Shown: one piece after another, positions 1 through 7,714 of the stretch
How positions within the stretch are numbered: position 1 is the stretch's first letter
How the letters are laid out: the number at the start of each line of letters is the position of its first letter
Assembly: GCA_964519365.1 (NCBI GenBank)
Contig: CAZFHP010000031.1
Coordinates: forward strand, 1 to 17,329
From: CAZFHP01 sp964519365
Lineage (GTDB): Bacteria > Babelota > Babeliae > Babelales > RVW-14
Length of the DNA stretch: 17,329 nt
Direction of reading: 5' to 3'
Translations under genes and position numbers: made by a program
Notes under the pieces: model-generated
Told to the model about the DNA's origin: nothing
The model's database searches: none
What the model saw: only the letters and a program-made list of their open reading frames with translations

Positions 1-248
1 CGGGTTTAAGAATATTAGAATAATACTCGTAAAACAAACTCCGGACAGTTATGAAACAAGTTCAGGATGACAAACAATCGATAGAACAACTAGAAATTGA
101 CACGCTTATTCTGAAGTATTGGGCGCGTAAAAGAAATTATTTGAATTGGGATGTTTAGAGATGCATGTATAGAGTGGGGAATATGGTTCAGACAATTTAA
201 ATGTAAACGTAACGAAAGATAAAAATAAAATGAAACAGGAGAAAGTGT
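1..248. other. Leader region upstream of the paralogue cluster, with a repeat fragment
   Basis: No convincing gene is seen here. Bases 37-74 carry a truncated copy of the palindromic repeat family found at 9846-10120. A perfect -35 hexamer TTGACA lies at 97-102, but no acceptable -10 sits 15-19 bp downstream. A weak pair, TTGGGA (146-151) and TATAGA (168-173) with a 16-bp spacer, is the best promoter guess for the gene starting at 249. The stretch just before that gene is A-rich and ends in an AGGAG ribosome binding site at 237-241. Confidence 0.4.
37..74 (+). repeat. Truncated copy of dispersed palindromic repeat
   Basis: Bases 52-74 are identical to 10098-10120 over 23 bp, and bases 37-47 match the reverse complement of 9846-9856. 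Compared with the copy at 10074-10120, this one lacks about 15 bp after GGACAG, which removes the left arm of the palindrome. It looks like a decayed or deleted member of the same family. Confidence 0.7.
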
Positions 249-2279
249 ATGAGAAGGCGTGTGTTGTCAGGTGTTGTACGGATGGTGGTGGTGGGATGTA
301 TTTGTGCGCTCCTGAGCATGATGCCATCACAGCACATACATGCAGATATTCGATTCAATAAGCATTCGGCGTTTACGTTGATGAATGAAAACTCGTCTAT
401 TGAGTTGCCTAATTTAAGTATTTTTTCGGGGCGAAATGAAAATATCGCGCACTGGAGTAAAAAAGCGTTTAAGAGTTACGAGTCAGGTGATGATTATTCG
501 CTCTGGTCACTTTTTGCTGAAGATGGGGATGTGATCGCAATACCCCAAAGCTCTAGTCAAAGCGGGTCAAACGGGAACGTTATTGATCCGTCGCGTTTTT
601 ATATCCCAGAAAATAGACAGGTGCATGTGACGCAAGATACGCTTATTGATGGCGATGGACGTACACTTGAGCTGAAAGCGGATGCACGTATTGTCGTTGA
701 TCATGGCGTTACGCTCACGTTGCGTAACATGAGAATTAAGAGTACGCGTAACGATCTTGCTAACCCAATTGTTAGGCCAATGGGACATGGAGCATGTGTT
801 GCACTGCAAGATGTCGAATTATCTCTTGCTGACGATTTTATTTTTCGCGATGGAAAATTATTTATTCACGGCGATGTCGTAATCTCTGGCACACATACGT
901 TTTCATATCGTTCGACACAAAAAAGTTATATTTGTGATGGAGCGACGCTTGGTTTTGATCATGGGGCTACGTTCTTTTATTACCCAAGTTCACAAGATAA
1001 TCACTTGATACAAATGGTAAGTGACGTATCAGGAGGTGGTAGCTCTGAAGTGAGTAACGCGAGTATGTATCTTGATAGTGCAACGTTGCAAACGACGCAT
1101 ACGGGAATAAGATTAAGTAATGGCGTGTTGTGTTTGGATAACAGTGTAACATTAAGTAGTGCCGCGCAAACGCGTATGGATACTTTATCTGGTAAGACAA
1201 GTGTTGATGCAACAACAGTCATAACAGTTGATTGGAGTCCTGATGGGAAATATCTTGCAATTGGAACAAATGGTGGCAATCTAGAAATTTACCAGTTTGA
1301 TTCAATTGGATCACCGATACTTGTTAACGTTGCCAGTAAAACTGAAGGGGTTACAATACAATCTGTTACATGGCGACCAGATGGTCGCTATTTGGCAGTT
1401 GGAACAAATGCTAACCCAACTCCGTCAGAGCCTGGCAATCGAATTGGGAATAATCATGAGTTACAAATATATCGTTTTGATACAATATCGACTGTAACTC
1501 TTATTGGCATTACAAGCAAAGACCAAGGGAACGATGCCACGATTTCTGTTGATTGGAGCCCTGATGGAAAATATCTTGCAGTTGGAACAAACGCTAATCC
1601 ACCAACGAGTGAACCTAATATCGGTGGTGGATCTGAATTGCGTATTTATCGTTTTGATGGAACGATACTAACGGGTATTGTTGGGATAGACTCACCAGCG
1701 AATAAACATCTTTTTTGTATCGATTGGAGTCCTGATGGCAGATATATTGCTTCAGGAAGCGACGGCTATGCAAGTGGAACTCCTCTTAAGGTACATCATT
1801 TTGACACAAGCCAGACAACGTCATTGCAAGAAGTTGGCAGCTACACTCACGCTTGGCGAACAGGTGGAGATGTTAAATGGAGTCCAGATGGAAGTTACAT
1901 AGCATGTGGTTTTGGCGGTGGTGCCTGGCCAACATATGGCTACTTAAGGGTTTTTAAATTTACAGAAAATAACCTCGTTTCAGCTTTTTATAAAGAACAA
2001 GGTCGCTATACATTTGGCGTTTCATGGCGACCAGATGGCAGTCATATTGCAATCGGGACTAATCTTAATCCTACGACAAGTGAACCTGGGATTACGGTAA
2101 ATCATGAACTGCGTGTGTACGAAGCTGGATATAACTTTGATACACGAGCACAAACAATTAATACGGGAATTATTTTTGGTGATAGTTCGCAGGCTGGTGG
2201 GTTAGGTAACTTAGATGTACAAGTACTTGGTGGCGCAACTGTTGAGATTGCGGGACTTGTCGTTGACGATAGTGCATAA
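249..2279 (+). CDS. Secreted modular protein: N-module, beta-helix-like domain, WD40-like propeller, C-module (paralogue 1)
   Basis: A Sec signal peptide covers residues 1-33 (basic MRRR, hydrophobic core, likely cleavage after HIHA), so the protein is exported. Residues 34-110 form an N-terminal module shared with the next three genes (I-F...NSS-EL..., HWS, DGDV). Residues ~115-305 are rich in short beta repeats of parallel beta-helix type (e.g. VTLTLRNMRIK). Residues ~321-625 hold six WD40-like blades, each with a W-S/R-PDG-[KRS]-Y/H-[LI]-A-x-G motif and most ending in a Y/F-x-F-D strand. The last ~41 residues (GIIFGDSSQAGG...DDSA) recur in two downstream paralogues. The ATG at 249 has AGGAG seven bases upstream. 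The family is unknown to me by name. A surface or host-interaction scaffold is inferred from export plus propeller; catalytic residues are not evident. Confidence 0.9.
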   Translation: MRRRVLSGVVRMVVVGCICALLSMMPSQHIHADIRFNKHSAFTLMNENSSIELPNLSIFSGRNENIAHWSKKAFKSYESGDDYSLWSLFAEDGDVIAIPQSSSQSGSNGNVIDPSRFYIPENRQVHVTQDTLIDGDGRTLELKADARIVVDHGVTLTLRNMRIKSTRNDLANPIVRPMGHGACVALQDVELSLADDFIFRDGKLFIHGDVVISGTHTFSYRSTQKSYICDGATLGFDHGATFFYYPSSQDNHLIQMVSDVSGGGSSEVSNASMYLDSATLQTTHTGIRLSNGVLCLDNSVTLSSAAQTRMDTLSGKTSVDATTVITVDWSPDGKYLAIGTNGGNLEIYQFDSIGSPILVNVASKTEGVTIQSVTWRPDGRYLAVGTNANPTPSEPGNRIGNNHELQIYRFDTISTVTLIGITSKDQGNDATISVDWSPDGKYLAVGTNANPPTSEPNIGGGSELRIYRFDGTILTGIVGIDSPANKHLFCIDWSPDGRYIASGSDGYASGTPLKVHHFDTSQTTSLQEVGSYTHAWRTGGDVKWSPDGSYIACGFGGGAWPTYGYLRVFKFTENNLVSAFYKEQGRYTFGVSWRPDGSHIAIGTNLNPTTSEPGITVNHELRVYEAGYNFDTRAQTINTGIIFGDSSQAGGLGNLDVQVLGGATVEIAGLVVDDSA

Positions 2280-2306
2280 AATAAAAAATATGATCAGGAG
2301 AGATTT

Positions 2307-4487
2307 GTGAGAAGAAAAAAACGTTTTTTGTCTAATGTGTTATGTATGTTTGTTGTGCTTGCGCATGTGAGTATGGGGTTTGCAAATAAACTCTATGCAG
2401 GTATTCGATATAACACAAACGCATCGTTTATTTTGCGGGATAGCAATTCATCAGTTGAATTGCCTAACCCAACTGTTTTTTCTGGCGGCAAAGATAATAT
2501 TGCGCATTGGAGCAAGCAAGCGTTTAGAAGTTATGAAAACCCACAAAATTTTTCTCTCTGGGGGCTGTTTACTCAAGATGGAGATGTTATGGCCCTAGAT
2601 CAAAGTTCAGGACAGGAGTTTGAAAGTTATATTGACCCATCGCGTTTTTATATTCCTGAAAACAGGCAGGTGCATGTAACAGAAGATACGCTTATTGACG
2701 GCAATGGACAGACGCTTGAGCTTGAGCGAGACGCACGTATTGTCGTTGATCACGGGGTGACACTTACGCTGAGAAACATGCGCATTAAGAGTATGCGAAA
2801 TAGTTTGAGCAACCCGATTATTAGGCCGACGGGACATGATGCTATTGTCGCCCTTCAAGACGTTGAGCTCGCGCTTGCTGACGATTTTATTTTCAGAGAT
2901 GGGCATCTATTTATTCACGATGACGTGTTGATATCAGGCACGCATACGTTTTCGTATCGATCAACACAGACAAGTTATATTTGCAATGGGGCGACGCTCG
3001 GCTTTGATAAAGGCTCGACGTTTTGGTACTACCCAAGCTCACAAGATAATCATTTGATCCAGATGCTTGGTGATGTGTCGGGAGGTGGTAGCTCTGGAGT
3101 GAGTAATGCTAGTATGTATTTTGATGGAGCAACGTTGTTAACGACGCACACGGGCATGCGCCTGAGTAATGGTGTACTGTGCTTGGATAACAATGTGACG
3201 TTAAGTAGTGCAGCTAACACACGTTTTACATCATTAACCGAGGTTGCTATTGAAAATGTATTTACAACAACATTTGCTCAATATGATGGTGTAAAGGATG
3301 CTGTGTGGAGTCCGGATGGAAAGTACTTAGCGGTTGGGGTTAATCGAGGTTCGATAATTGGTTCTGAATTGCAAGTTTATCGATTTGATGAATCAACAAG
3401 TACGCTTACACTTGTTGACCACAAAGATGACGGTATTGATACGGCGTTAACACTTGATTGGAGCCCTGATGGTAAATATCTTGCTGTTGGTACAGGGACT
3501 GATCCAGCAATAAGTGAACCCGGAATTACAAGTGGTGATGAACTTCAGATTTTTAAATTTGATGCTTTGACGCAGACGCTTGCAGGAGTAACAAGTATAA
3601 ATGAAGGTGCCGATGTTATGGCAGTTTCGTGGAGCCCTGATGGGAAATATCTTGTTGTTGGAACGCCAACAAGTGCAACATACTCAGATTCTGGAATCAC
3701 CAGTGGGGATGAACTACAGATTTTTAGGTTTGATGCCTCAGTGAAAATGCTTACAGGGGTAGCTAGTATAAATGAAGGCATACGTGTGCGGTCTGTTTCA
3801 TGGAATTTTGATGACAAATATATTGCTGTAGGAACGGACGTAGGTCCATCATATTCAGATTCAGGGATTAACGCTGGTGATGAGTTGCAAGTTTTTCGGT
3901 TTGATGTTTCAACAGGAACGCTTTCAGGAGTGGAAAGTCGCAATGAAGACATATCAGTGCTAGGCATTGCGTGGAGTCCTAATGGAAAGCATTTGGCCGT
4001 TGGGCAAGGGGGCAATCAAGTATTAAAAGTGTACACATTTAATTCGTTAACCGAGACTTTTACAGGGGTAGTAACGATAAATTCAGTGATAATTTTGACA
4101 GTTGCATGGAGTCCTGATGGTCATTATATTATGGTTGGTGGATGGAACAATCAACAAAGGGTTTATCGTTTTGATGGGGCCACCCTAACATTGGTTTGGT
4201 TTAATACGTTATCGGTATCTCCTACAAACTATATTGCCTGGCGGCCAGATGGTCATTATCTTGCTATGGTAACGCGAGCATTTGCAAGTGCATCAACGCC
4301 ACCATCATATGCAGAGATTCATATTTACCGCGTAAATTATGCTTCTGAAATAGCGTCGCAGGGGTTGAATAACGGGATTATTTTTGGCGATAGTTCGCAG
4401 GCTGGTGGGTTAGGTAATTTGGATGTGCAAGTACTTGGTGGATCGTACATAGAAGTAAACGGGATTGTCGTAGATGATTCTGTGTAA
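2307..4487 (+). CDS. Secreted modular protein: N-module, beta-helix-like domain, seven-bladed WD40-like propeller, C-module (paralogue 2)
   Basis: This is a close tandem duplicate of the preceding gene, 27 nt downstream. The start is GTG at 2307, supported by AGGAG at 2296-2300. Signal peptide residues 1-31 end at LYA. The N-module and beta-helix region (to ~305) and the final ~40 residues are very similar to paralogue 1, at DNA level too, while the propeller is much more divergent. Seven blades lie at ~328-677, enough for a complete seven-bladed ring. Blades 2-4 share GI[TN][SA]GDELQ[IV]F[KR]FD and S[IR]NE linkers, a sign of recent internal duplication. WDSPDG-type blades in bacteria usually mediate protein or ligand binding. 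The function is unknown; a secreted adhesin or scaffold is inference. Confidence 0.9.
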   Translation: MRRKKRFLSNVLCMFVVLAHVSMGFANKLYAGIRYNTNASFILRDSNSSVELPNPTVFSGGKDNIAHWSKQAFRSYENPQNFSLWGLFTQDGDVMALDQSSGQEFESYIDPSRFYIPENRQVHVTEDTLIDGNGQTLELERDARIVVDHGVTLTLRNMRIKSMRNSLSNPIIRPTGHDAIVALQDVELALADDFIFRDGHLFIHDDVLISGTHTFSYRSTQTSYICNGATLGFDKGSTFWYYPSSQDNHLIQMLGDVSGGGSSGVSNASMYFDGATLLTTHTGMRLSNGVLCLDNNVTLSSAANTRFTSLTEVAIENVFTTTFAQYDGVKDAVWSPDGKYLAVGVNRGSIIGSELQVYRFDESTSTLTLVDHKDDGIDTALTLDWSPDGKYLAVGTGTDPAISEPGITSGDELQIFKFDALTQTLAGVTSINEGADVMAVSWSPDGKYLVVGTPTSATYSDSGITSGDELQIFRFDASVKMLTGVASINEGIRVRSVSWNFDDKYIAVGTDVGPSYSDSGINAGDELQVFRFDVSTGTLSGVESRNEDISVLGIAWSPNGKHLAVGQGGNQVLKVYTFNSLTETFTGVVTINSVIILTVAWSPDGHYIMVGGWNNQQRVYRFDGATLTLVWFNTLSVSPTNYIAWRPDGHYLAMVTRAFASASTPPSYAEIHIYRVNYASEIASQGLNNGIIFGDSSQAGGLGNLDVQVLGGSYIEVNGIVVDDSV
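3492..3939 (+). repeat. Tandem near-identical propeller blades inside paralogue 2
   Basis: Three consecutive blades (blades 2-4, about residues 396-544) repeat with a period of roughly 54 residues. They share PGIT/DSGIT/DSGIN, SGDELQ/AGDELQ, F-FD and V-W motifs, and long stretches agree at DNA level. This indicates recent in-frame amplification of a blade unit. Confidence 0.65.
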
Positions 4488-4493
4488 ACAAGA

Positions 4494-4539
4494 GGTATTT
4501 GAAGTTTTTGTAATACCAACAGGAACCCGTGGTACGGGT
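4494..4539 (+). other. Two small hairpins between paralogues 2 and 3
   Basis: GGTATT (4494-4499) pairs with AATACC (4512-4517), and ACCCGT (4525-4530) pairs with ACGGGT (4534-4539) around a 3-nt loop. Neither is followed by a T-run, so these are not convincing intrinsic terminators. They could stabilise or attenuate the intercistronic transcript, but may be chance. Confidence 0.3.
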
Positions 4540-4557
4540 GATGCTGGGTAATAAATA

Positions 4558-4563
4558 AGAGGG
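4558..4563 (+). promoter_or_regulatory. Ribosome binding site deciding the start of paralogue 3
   Basis: The purine-rich AGAGGG at 4558-4563 lies 7 nt before ATG 4571 but only 1 nt before the in-frame GTG at 4565. The spacing favours ATG 4571. Confidence 0.6.
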
Positions 4564-4570
4564 TGTGAAT

Positions 4571-5824
4571 ATGGTTAACAAAAAGTGTTTTTGTAGTATA
4601 GCAAGTGCTTTTATTTTTGTAAGTATATTACCTGGTATGTTATCTAGCTCAATCACGTTTAATAATTTAGCATCGACGATTGTCATCAAAAAAACTGATT
4701 CGAAACTTGTGTTACAAAAAGCTGATGAAGTCGTTGGCTGGTCTGAGTTTTCGATTACAAAAAAATTCGGGAACGATGGGGCTAGCAGTTGGACAGGGAA
4801 TTATTACGATGGCGTTGTCATTAGTCAAGAGGGAAGCGAGGACCCAACAACACAGTTAATTATCTCAAACAGTAACGCTCTTAATTACGGGATTAAAAAC
4901 AATAGTAATGCCGTTATGAACTTACTTGTTGGTGGGTCTATTGACGACGAGCAGCAGTTATTAGAAGACGTGCGAGCAACGAGCAACGCCCTTTTATATT
5001 GCTGCAAAAATACAAGTAATTCTTTAATTTATGGGCTTAAGAATAACAGTAATGCAATTGTTGCATTATTGCCAGGTGCGTTTAGCGAAGCTGAAAAATT
5101 CGAAATAATTGAAGACGTGCGAACAACAAGTAATGGGTTCTTGTACTGTTGCAAGAATACGAGTAATGCACTTGCGTATGGGATAAAAAATAACAGTAAC
5201 GCACTTGTCGACTTACTGGAAGGTGAGTTTACGGTTGAAGAACGAGCTGAACTTGTTGAACATGTACGTGCGACAAGTAATGCGTTCTTGTATTGCTGCA
5301 AGAATACGAGTAACACACTTGCGTATTGGGTCAAAAATAACAGTAATACGATTTATGCTTTAACCCCGTGCGGTTCGATATCACGAGGAGAGTATGGAGA
5401 GTATGATGTCAGAGGGGGTTATCATGAAAATGCGCATGCACATGCCCCGTGTACGCGGGACAAAGATAAGTGCGAGAACGCTGCTGTAAGCACGGCGCAA
5501 TGGCACCCAGATAATACGTATTTAGCTGTCGTTGCAAATATTAAAGATTGTGACTTTGTTGGACAAGAAGTTCGTGTGTATAAAGATGCGATAACAAGAG
5601 ACGGGACGTCTAGTACGTTAGCGCTTATCGCACAAGAACGCATGCCCGAGAAACAAAAAATTAATTCTATTGCCTGGAGCACGCAGGGAAATTATCTCGG
5701 TGTTAGTTTTGCAAATACAAGTAAACGTGAAAAAGAACTTTTTGTGTATGAATTTGATGAAGCAAACGAAACGTTACGGCTTCTTCCTGAAGATATAACA
5801 GTGCTCATGAAGATGTTTGTGTAA
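4571..5824 (+). CDS. Secreted Asn/Ser-rich repeat protein with two WD40-like blades and no C-module (paralogue 3)
   Basis: The protein is 417 residues from ATG 4571 (an in-frame GTG at 4565 would add two). A hydrophobic segment at residues 7-27 acts as a signal peptide. The N-module (ITFNN..., GWSEF, DGVVISQEGSE) matches the next gene closely and the first two distantly. Residues ~100-265 carry three units of 49 residues, each with TSNA-LYCCKNTSN, KNNSN and an acidic stretch ending EDVR or EHVR. Two degenerate blades follow (AQWHPDNTYLAV and IAWSTQGNYLGV), then the protein ends abruptly after a hydrophobic LMKMFV. The propeller is far too short for a closed ring and the C-module is missing. 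It is probably a deletion product that is still open, though a distinct short variant is possible. Biochemical role unknown. Confidence 0.85.
   Translation: MVNKKCFCSIASAFIFVSILPGMLSSSITFNNLASTIVIKKTDSKLVLQKADEVVGWSEFSITKKFGNDGASSWTGNYYDGVVISQEGSEDPTTQLIISNSNALNYGIKNNSNAVMNLLVGGSIDDEQQLLEDVRATSNALLYCCKNTSNSLIYGLKNNSNAIVALLPGAFSEAEKFEIIEDVRTTSNGFLYCCKNTSNALAYGIKNNSNALVDLLEGEFTVEERAELVEHVRATSNAFLYCCKNTSNTLAYWVKNNSNTIYALTPCGSISRGEYGEYDVRGGYHENAHAHAPCTRDKDKCENAAVSTAQWHPDNTYLAVVANIKDCDFVGQEVRVYKDAITRDGTSSTLALIAQERMPEKQKINSIAWSTQGNYLGVSFANTSKREKELFVYEFDEANETLRLLPEDITVLMKMFV
4865..5362 (+). repeat. 49-residue CC-NTSN repeat array, paralogue 3
   Basis: Three full units begin at about 4964, 5111 and 5258 (147-bp period), preceded by a partial unit. 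Each contains successive 11-residue sub-repeats starting [TN]SN[AS], the first of which carries the vicinal Cys pair in YCCKN. A ~16-residue acidic linker joins the units. Confidence 0.85.
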
Positions 5825-5851
5825 CGAAAAAGAAAAGAGAGGGAAGAGAAA

Positions 5852-7714
5852 GTGTGTAAAAAAAAGCAAAGTGTTTGGGCGTATTGTACGCTTGTTTTTT
5901 TCACAAGTTTATCGTTTTCTATTCATGCACGCATATCGTTTACGAATAATTTTGTAAACTTAGCACTCAAAGAACAAAACTCAAAAGTTGTTTTGAATAA
6001 CCCTGATAAAATAACAGGCTGGTCTGAGCTTTCAATTGTCAAAAAATCTGGGAAAAAAAGCGCTTTAGACTGGGACGAAAACTATACAGACGGTGTTGTT
6101 ATTAGTCAGGAAGGAAGCGAAGAGCCAGCACTTAATAGTATTATTGCAAACAGTAATACGATTATATCTGGGGTCAAGAATAACAGCAACACGCTTTTAA
6201 CGTACTCGTGCCCGGGGCCAAGCGCGTGCGAAATAACTGTTCTTGAGTTACAGCAGTTAGAAAAACTTGCACGAACGGTTAGTCAGGCACAGCTCTATTG
6301 CTGTAAAAATACAAGTAACGCGTTAAGCTATGGGCTTAAGAATAATAGTAATGCTATAGGAGTGTTGGAACGTGGATCGTTTTCAGGGCCAGGAAAACAG
6401 GAATTCTTAAATTACGTTCGTACGACGAGTAATGCGTTCTTGTATTGTTGCAAGAACACAAGCAATGCGCTAGCATATGGCTTACGAACAAATAGTAATG
6501 GGATTGGTGTGTTGCGTCGGCGCGTATTTAGCCCTTATGAAAAACAGGATACTCTAGAAAAAATACGTACGACGAGCAATGGGTTATTATATTGTTGCAA
6601 GAACACGAGTAACGCGTTATTGTTTGGAGTGAAAAATAATAGTACAGCACTGATGAATATACAGGGGGTTATCTTATGGTCAATAGAAGAAGAACGAGAG
6701 CTTTACGAAAAAATTCGCGTAAATAGCAGTGCGTTTGTCTATTGTTGTAAAAACACAAGCAATGCGCTCGTAAATTTAAGCGAATCACTTGCAAACTTTG
6801 GAACAATATATGACACCCATGAAGTTTATGACACAAATACACAAGAACAAAATTTTGTTTTTTTCAAAAACGGTTTTACCGTAAAGCCAGACAAAACGTT
6901 AACGTTAAAAATACCTGTTCCTGTATCTGGAAATATTAATCTGGGACAAACAGGAACAATAAATTTACAAAACGATTTGTTATTTGCGTCTAATGCATAT
7001 TTGACAGGCGGGGGCAAGATAGATGGCAATGGCTTTGCACTTGTACTTTCATGTACGTTTGCTATCCCAGCAAACGAAACGTTAGAAATAACAAGCGACA
7101 CGATTATTAACGGCCACGGGACGACGTTTTATTTAGAACCGCATGCACAAATAACGATTGATAATAACGTGACACTGACACTTAAGAACGTACGTATCAA
7201 AAATACACGCAATCGCTCAAGTGCACCTATGATAGATTTATTAGGAGCACAAAGTACACTTACACTCATGAACTGTGAACTCGCGCTTGCTGGTGATTAT
7301 TCCGCAAATAACGGGCACGTGTTTATTCACGACGATGTAATTATCTCAGGCACATCGTCTTTTATTTATAATTCTGGACAAACAAGTTATATCGTAGATA
7401 ACGCGACGTGGGCGTTTGATAAAAACACGCGCTTTTATTACGACCCAAGCGTAAGCGATAATAGTTTAGTACACATGCTCAGCAAAACATCAGGCATGTA
7501 CTTTGATGGAGCGACAGTTGAAGCTGGTGATATGGGAATACGTTTGAGCACAGGTTCGTTATATTTGGACAATAACGTCTTGCTCAAGTGCCCTGTCAGC
7601 ACACAAATTATTTTCGGTAACTCGAGCAAAAGTAACGGGGACTTAGATGCTCACGTACTCGGCGGCGGGTACATAGAAATCGAAGGGGTTGTCTTCGATG
7701 ATTCGAGGGCGTAG
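5852..7714 (+). CDS. Secreted protein: N-module, 49-aa CC-NTSN repeats, beta-helix-like domain, C-module (paralogue 4)
   Basis: The start is GTG 5852, preceded by the purine run GAGAGGGAAGAG (5837-5848). The signal peptide is residues 1-26, with likely cleavage after IHA. The N-module is nearly co-linear with paralogue 3. Four CC-containing units of 49-50 residues lie at ~140-310 (vicinal Cys near 150, 199, 248 and 298). Residues ~340-575 resemble the beta-helix region of paralogues 1 and 2 (TIINGHGTTFYLEP..., VTLTLKNVRIK, VFIHDDVIISGT). The C-module is IIFGNSSKSNGDLDAHVLGG to the end. No propeller is present: the C-module joins directly where paralogues 1 and 2 carry theirs. The 3' end overlaps the convergent downstream gene by 64 bp. 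Function unknown; a cell-envelope or secreted role is inferred from the signal peptide and repeats. Confidence 0.9.
   Translation: MCKKKQSVWAYCTLVFFTSLSFSIHARISFTNNFVNLALKEQNSKVVLNNPDKITGWSELSIVKKSGKKSALDWDENYTDGVVISQEGSEEPALNSIIANSNTIISGVKNNSNTLLTYSCPGPSACEITVLELQQLEKLARTVSQAQLYCCKNTSNALSYGLKNNSNAIGVLERGSFSGPGKQEFLNYVRTTSNAFLYCCKNTSNALAYGLRTNSNGIGVLRRRVFSPYEKQDTLEKIRTTSNGLLYCCKNTSNALLFGVKNNSTALMNIQGVILWSIEEERELYEKIRVNSSAFVYCCKNTSNALVNLSESLANFGTIYDTHEVYDTNTQEQNFVFFKNGFTVKPDKTLTLKIPVPVSGNINLGQTGTINLQNDLLFASNAYLTGGGKIDGNGFALVLSCTFAIPANETLEITSDTIINGHGTTFYLEPHAQITIDNNVTLTLKNVRIKNTRNRSSAPMIDLLGAQSTLTLMNCELALAGDYSANNGHVFIHDDVIISGTSSFIYNSGQTSYIVDNATWAFDKNTRFYYDPSVSDNSLVHMLSKTSGMYFDGATVEAGDMGIRLSTGSLYLDNNVLLKCPVSTQIIFGNSSKSNGDLDAHVLGGGYIEIEGVVFDDSRA
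6146..6781 (+). repeat. 49-50-residue CC-NTSN repeat array, paralogue 4
   Basis: Four cysteine-bearing units recur every 49, 49 and 50 residues, with a partial Asn/Ser-rich unit before them. The core is [TNS]S[NS]AxxYCCKNTSNAL, followed by a KNNSN or TNSN hendecad and an acidic linker ending in [VI]R. It has the same architecture as the array in the preceding gene. Confidence 0.85.

Noticed and set aside
97..102. Perfect -35 hexamer TTGACA upstream of the first gene
   Set aside because: No acceptable -10 hexamer at 15-19 bp spacing.
3545..4015. Long minus-strand open frame within paralogue 2
   Set aside because: It is antisense to the repeated propeller blades, has no ribosome binding site or recognisable domain, and mirrors the blade repeats.
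4865..6781. Regularly spaced repeats that might suggest a CRISPR array
   Set aside because: The repeats are in frame, imperfect, 147-150 bp apart and encode a conserved protein motif; no spacers or cas genes.
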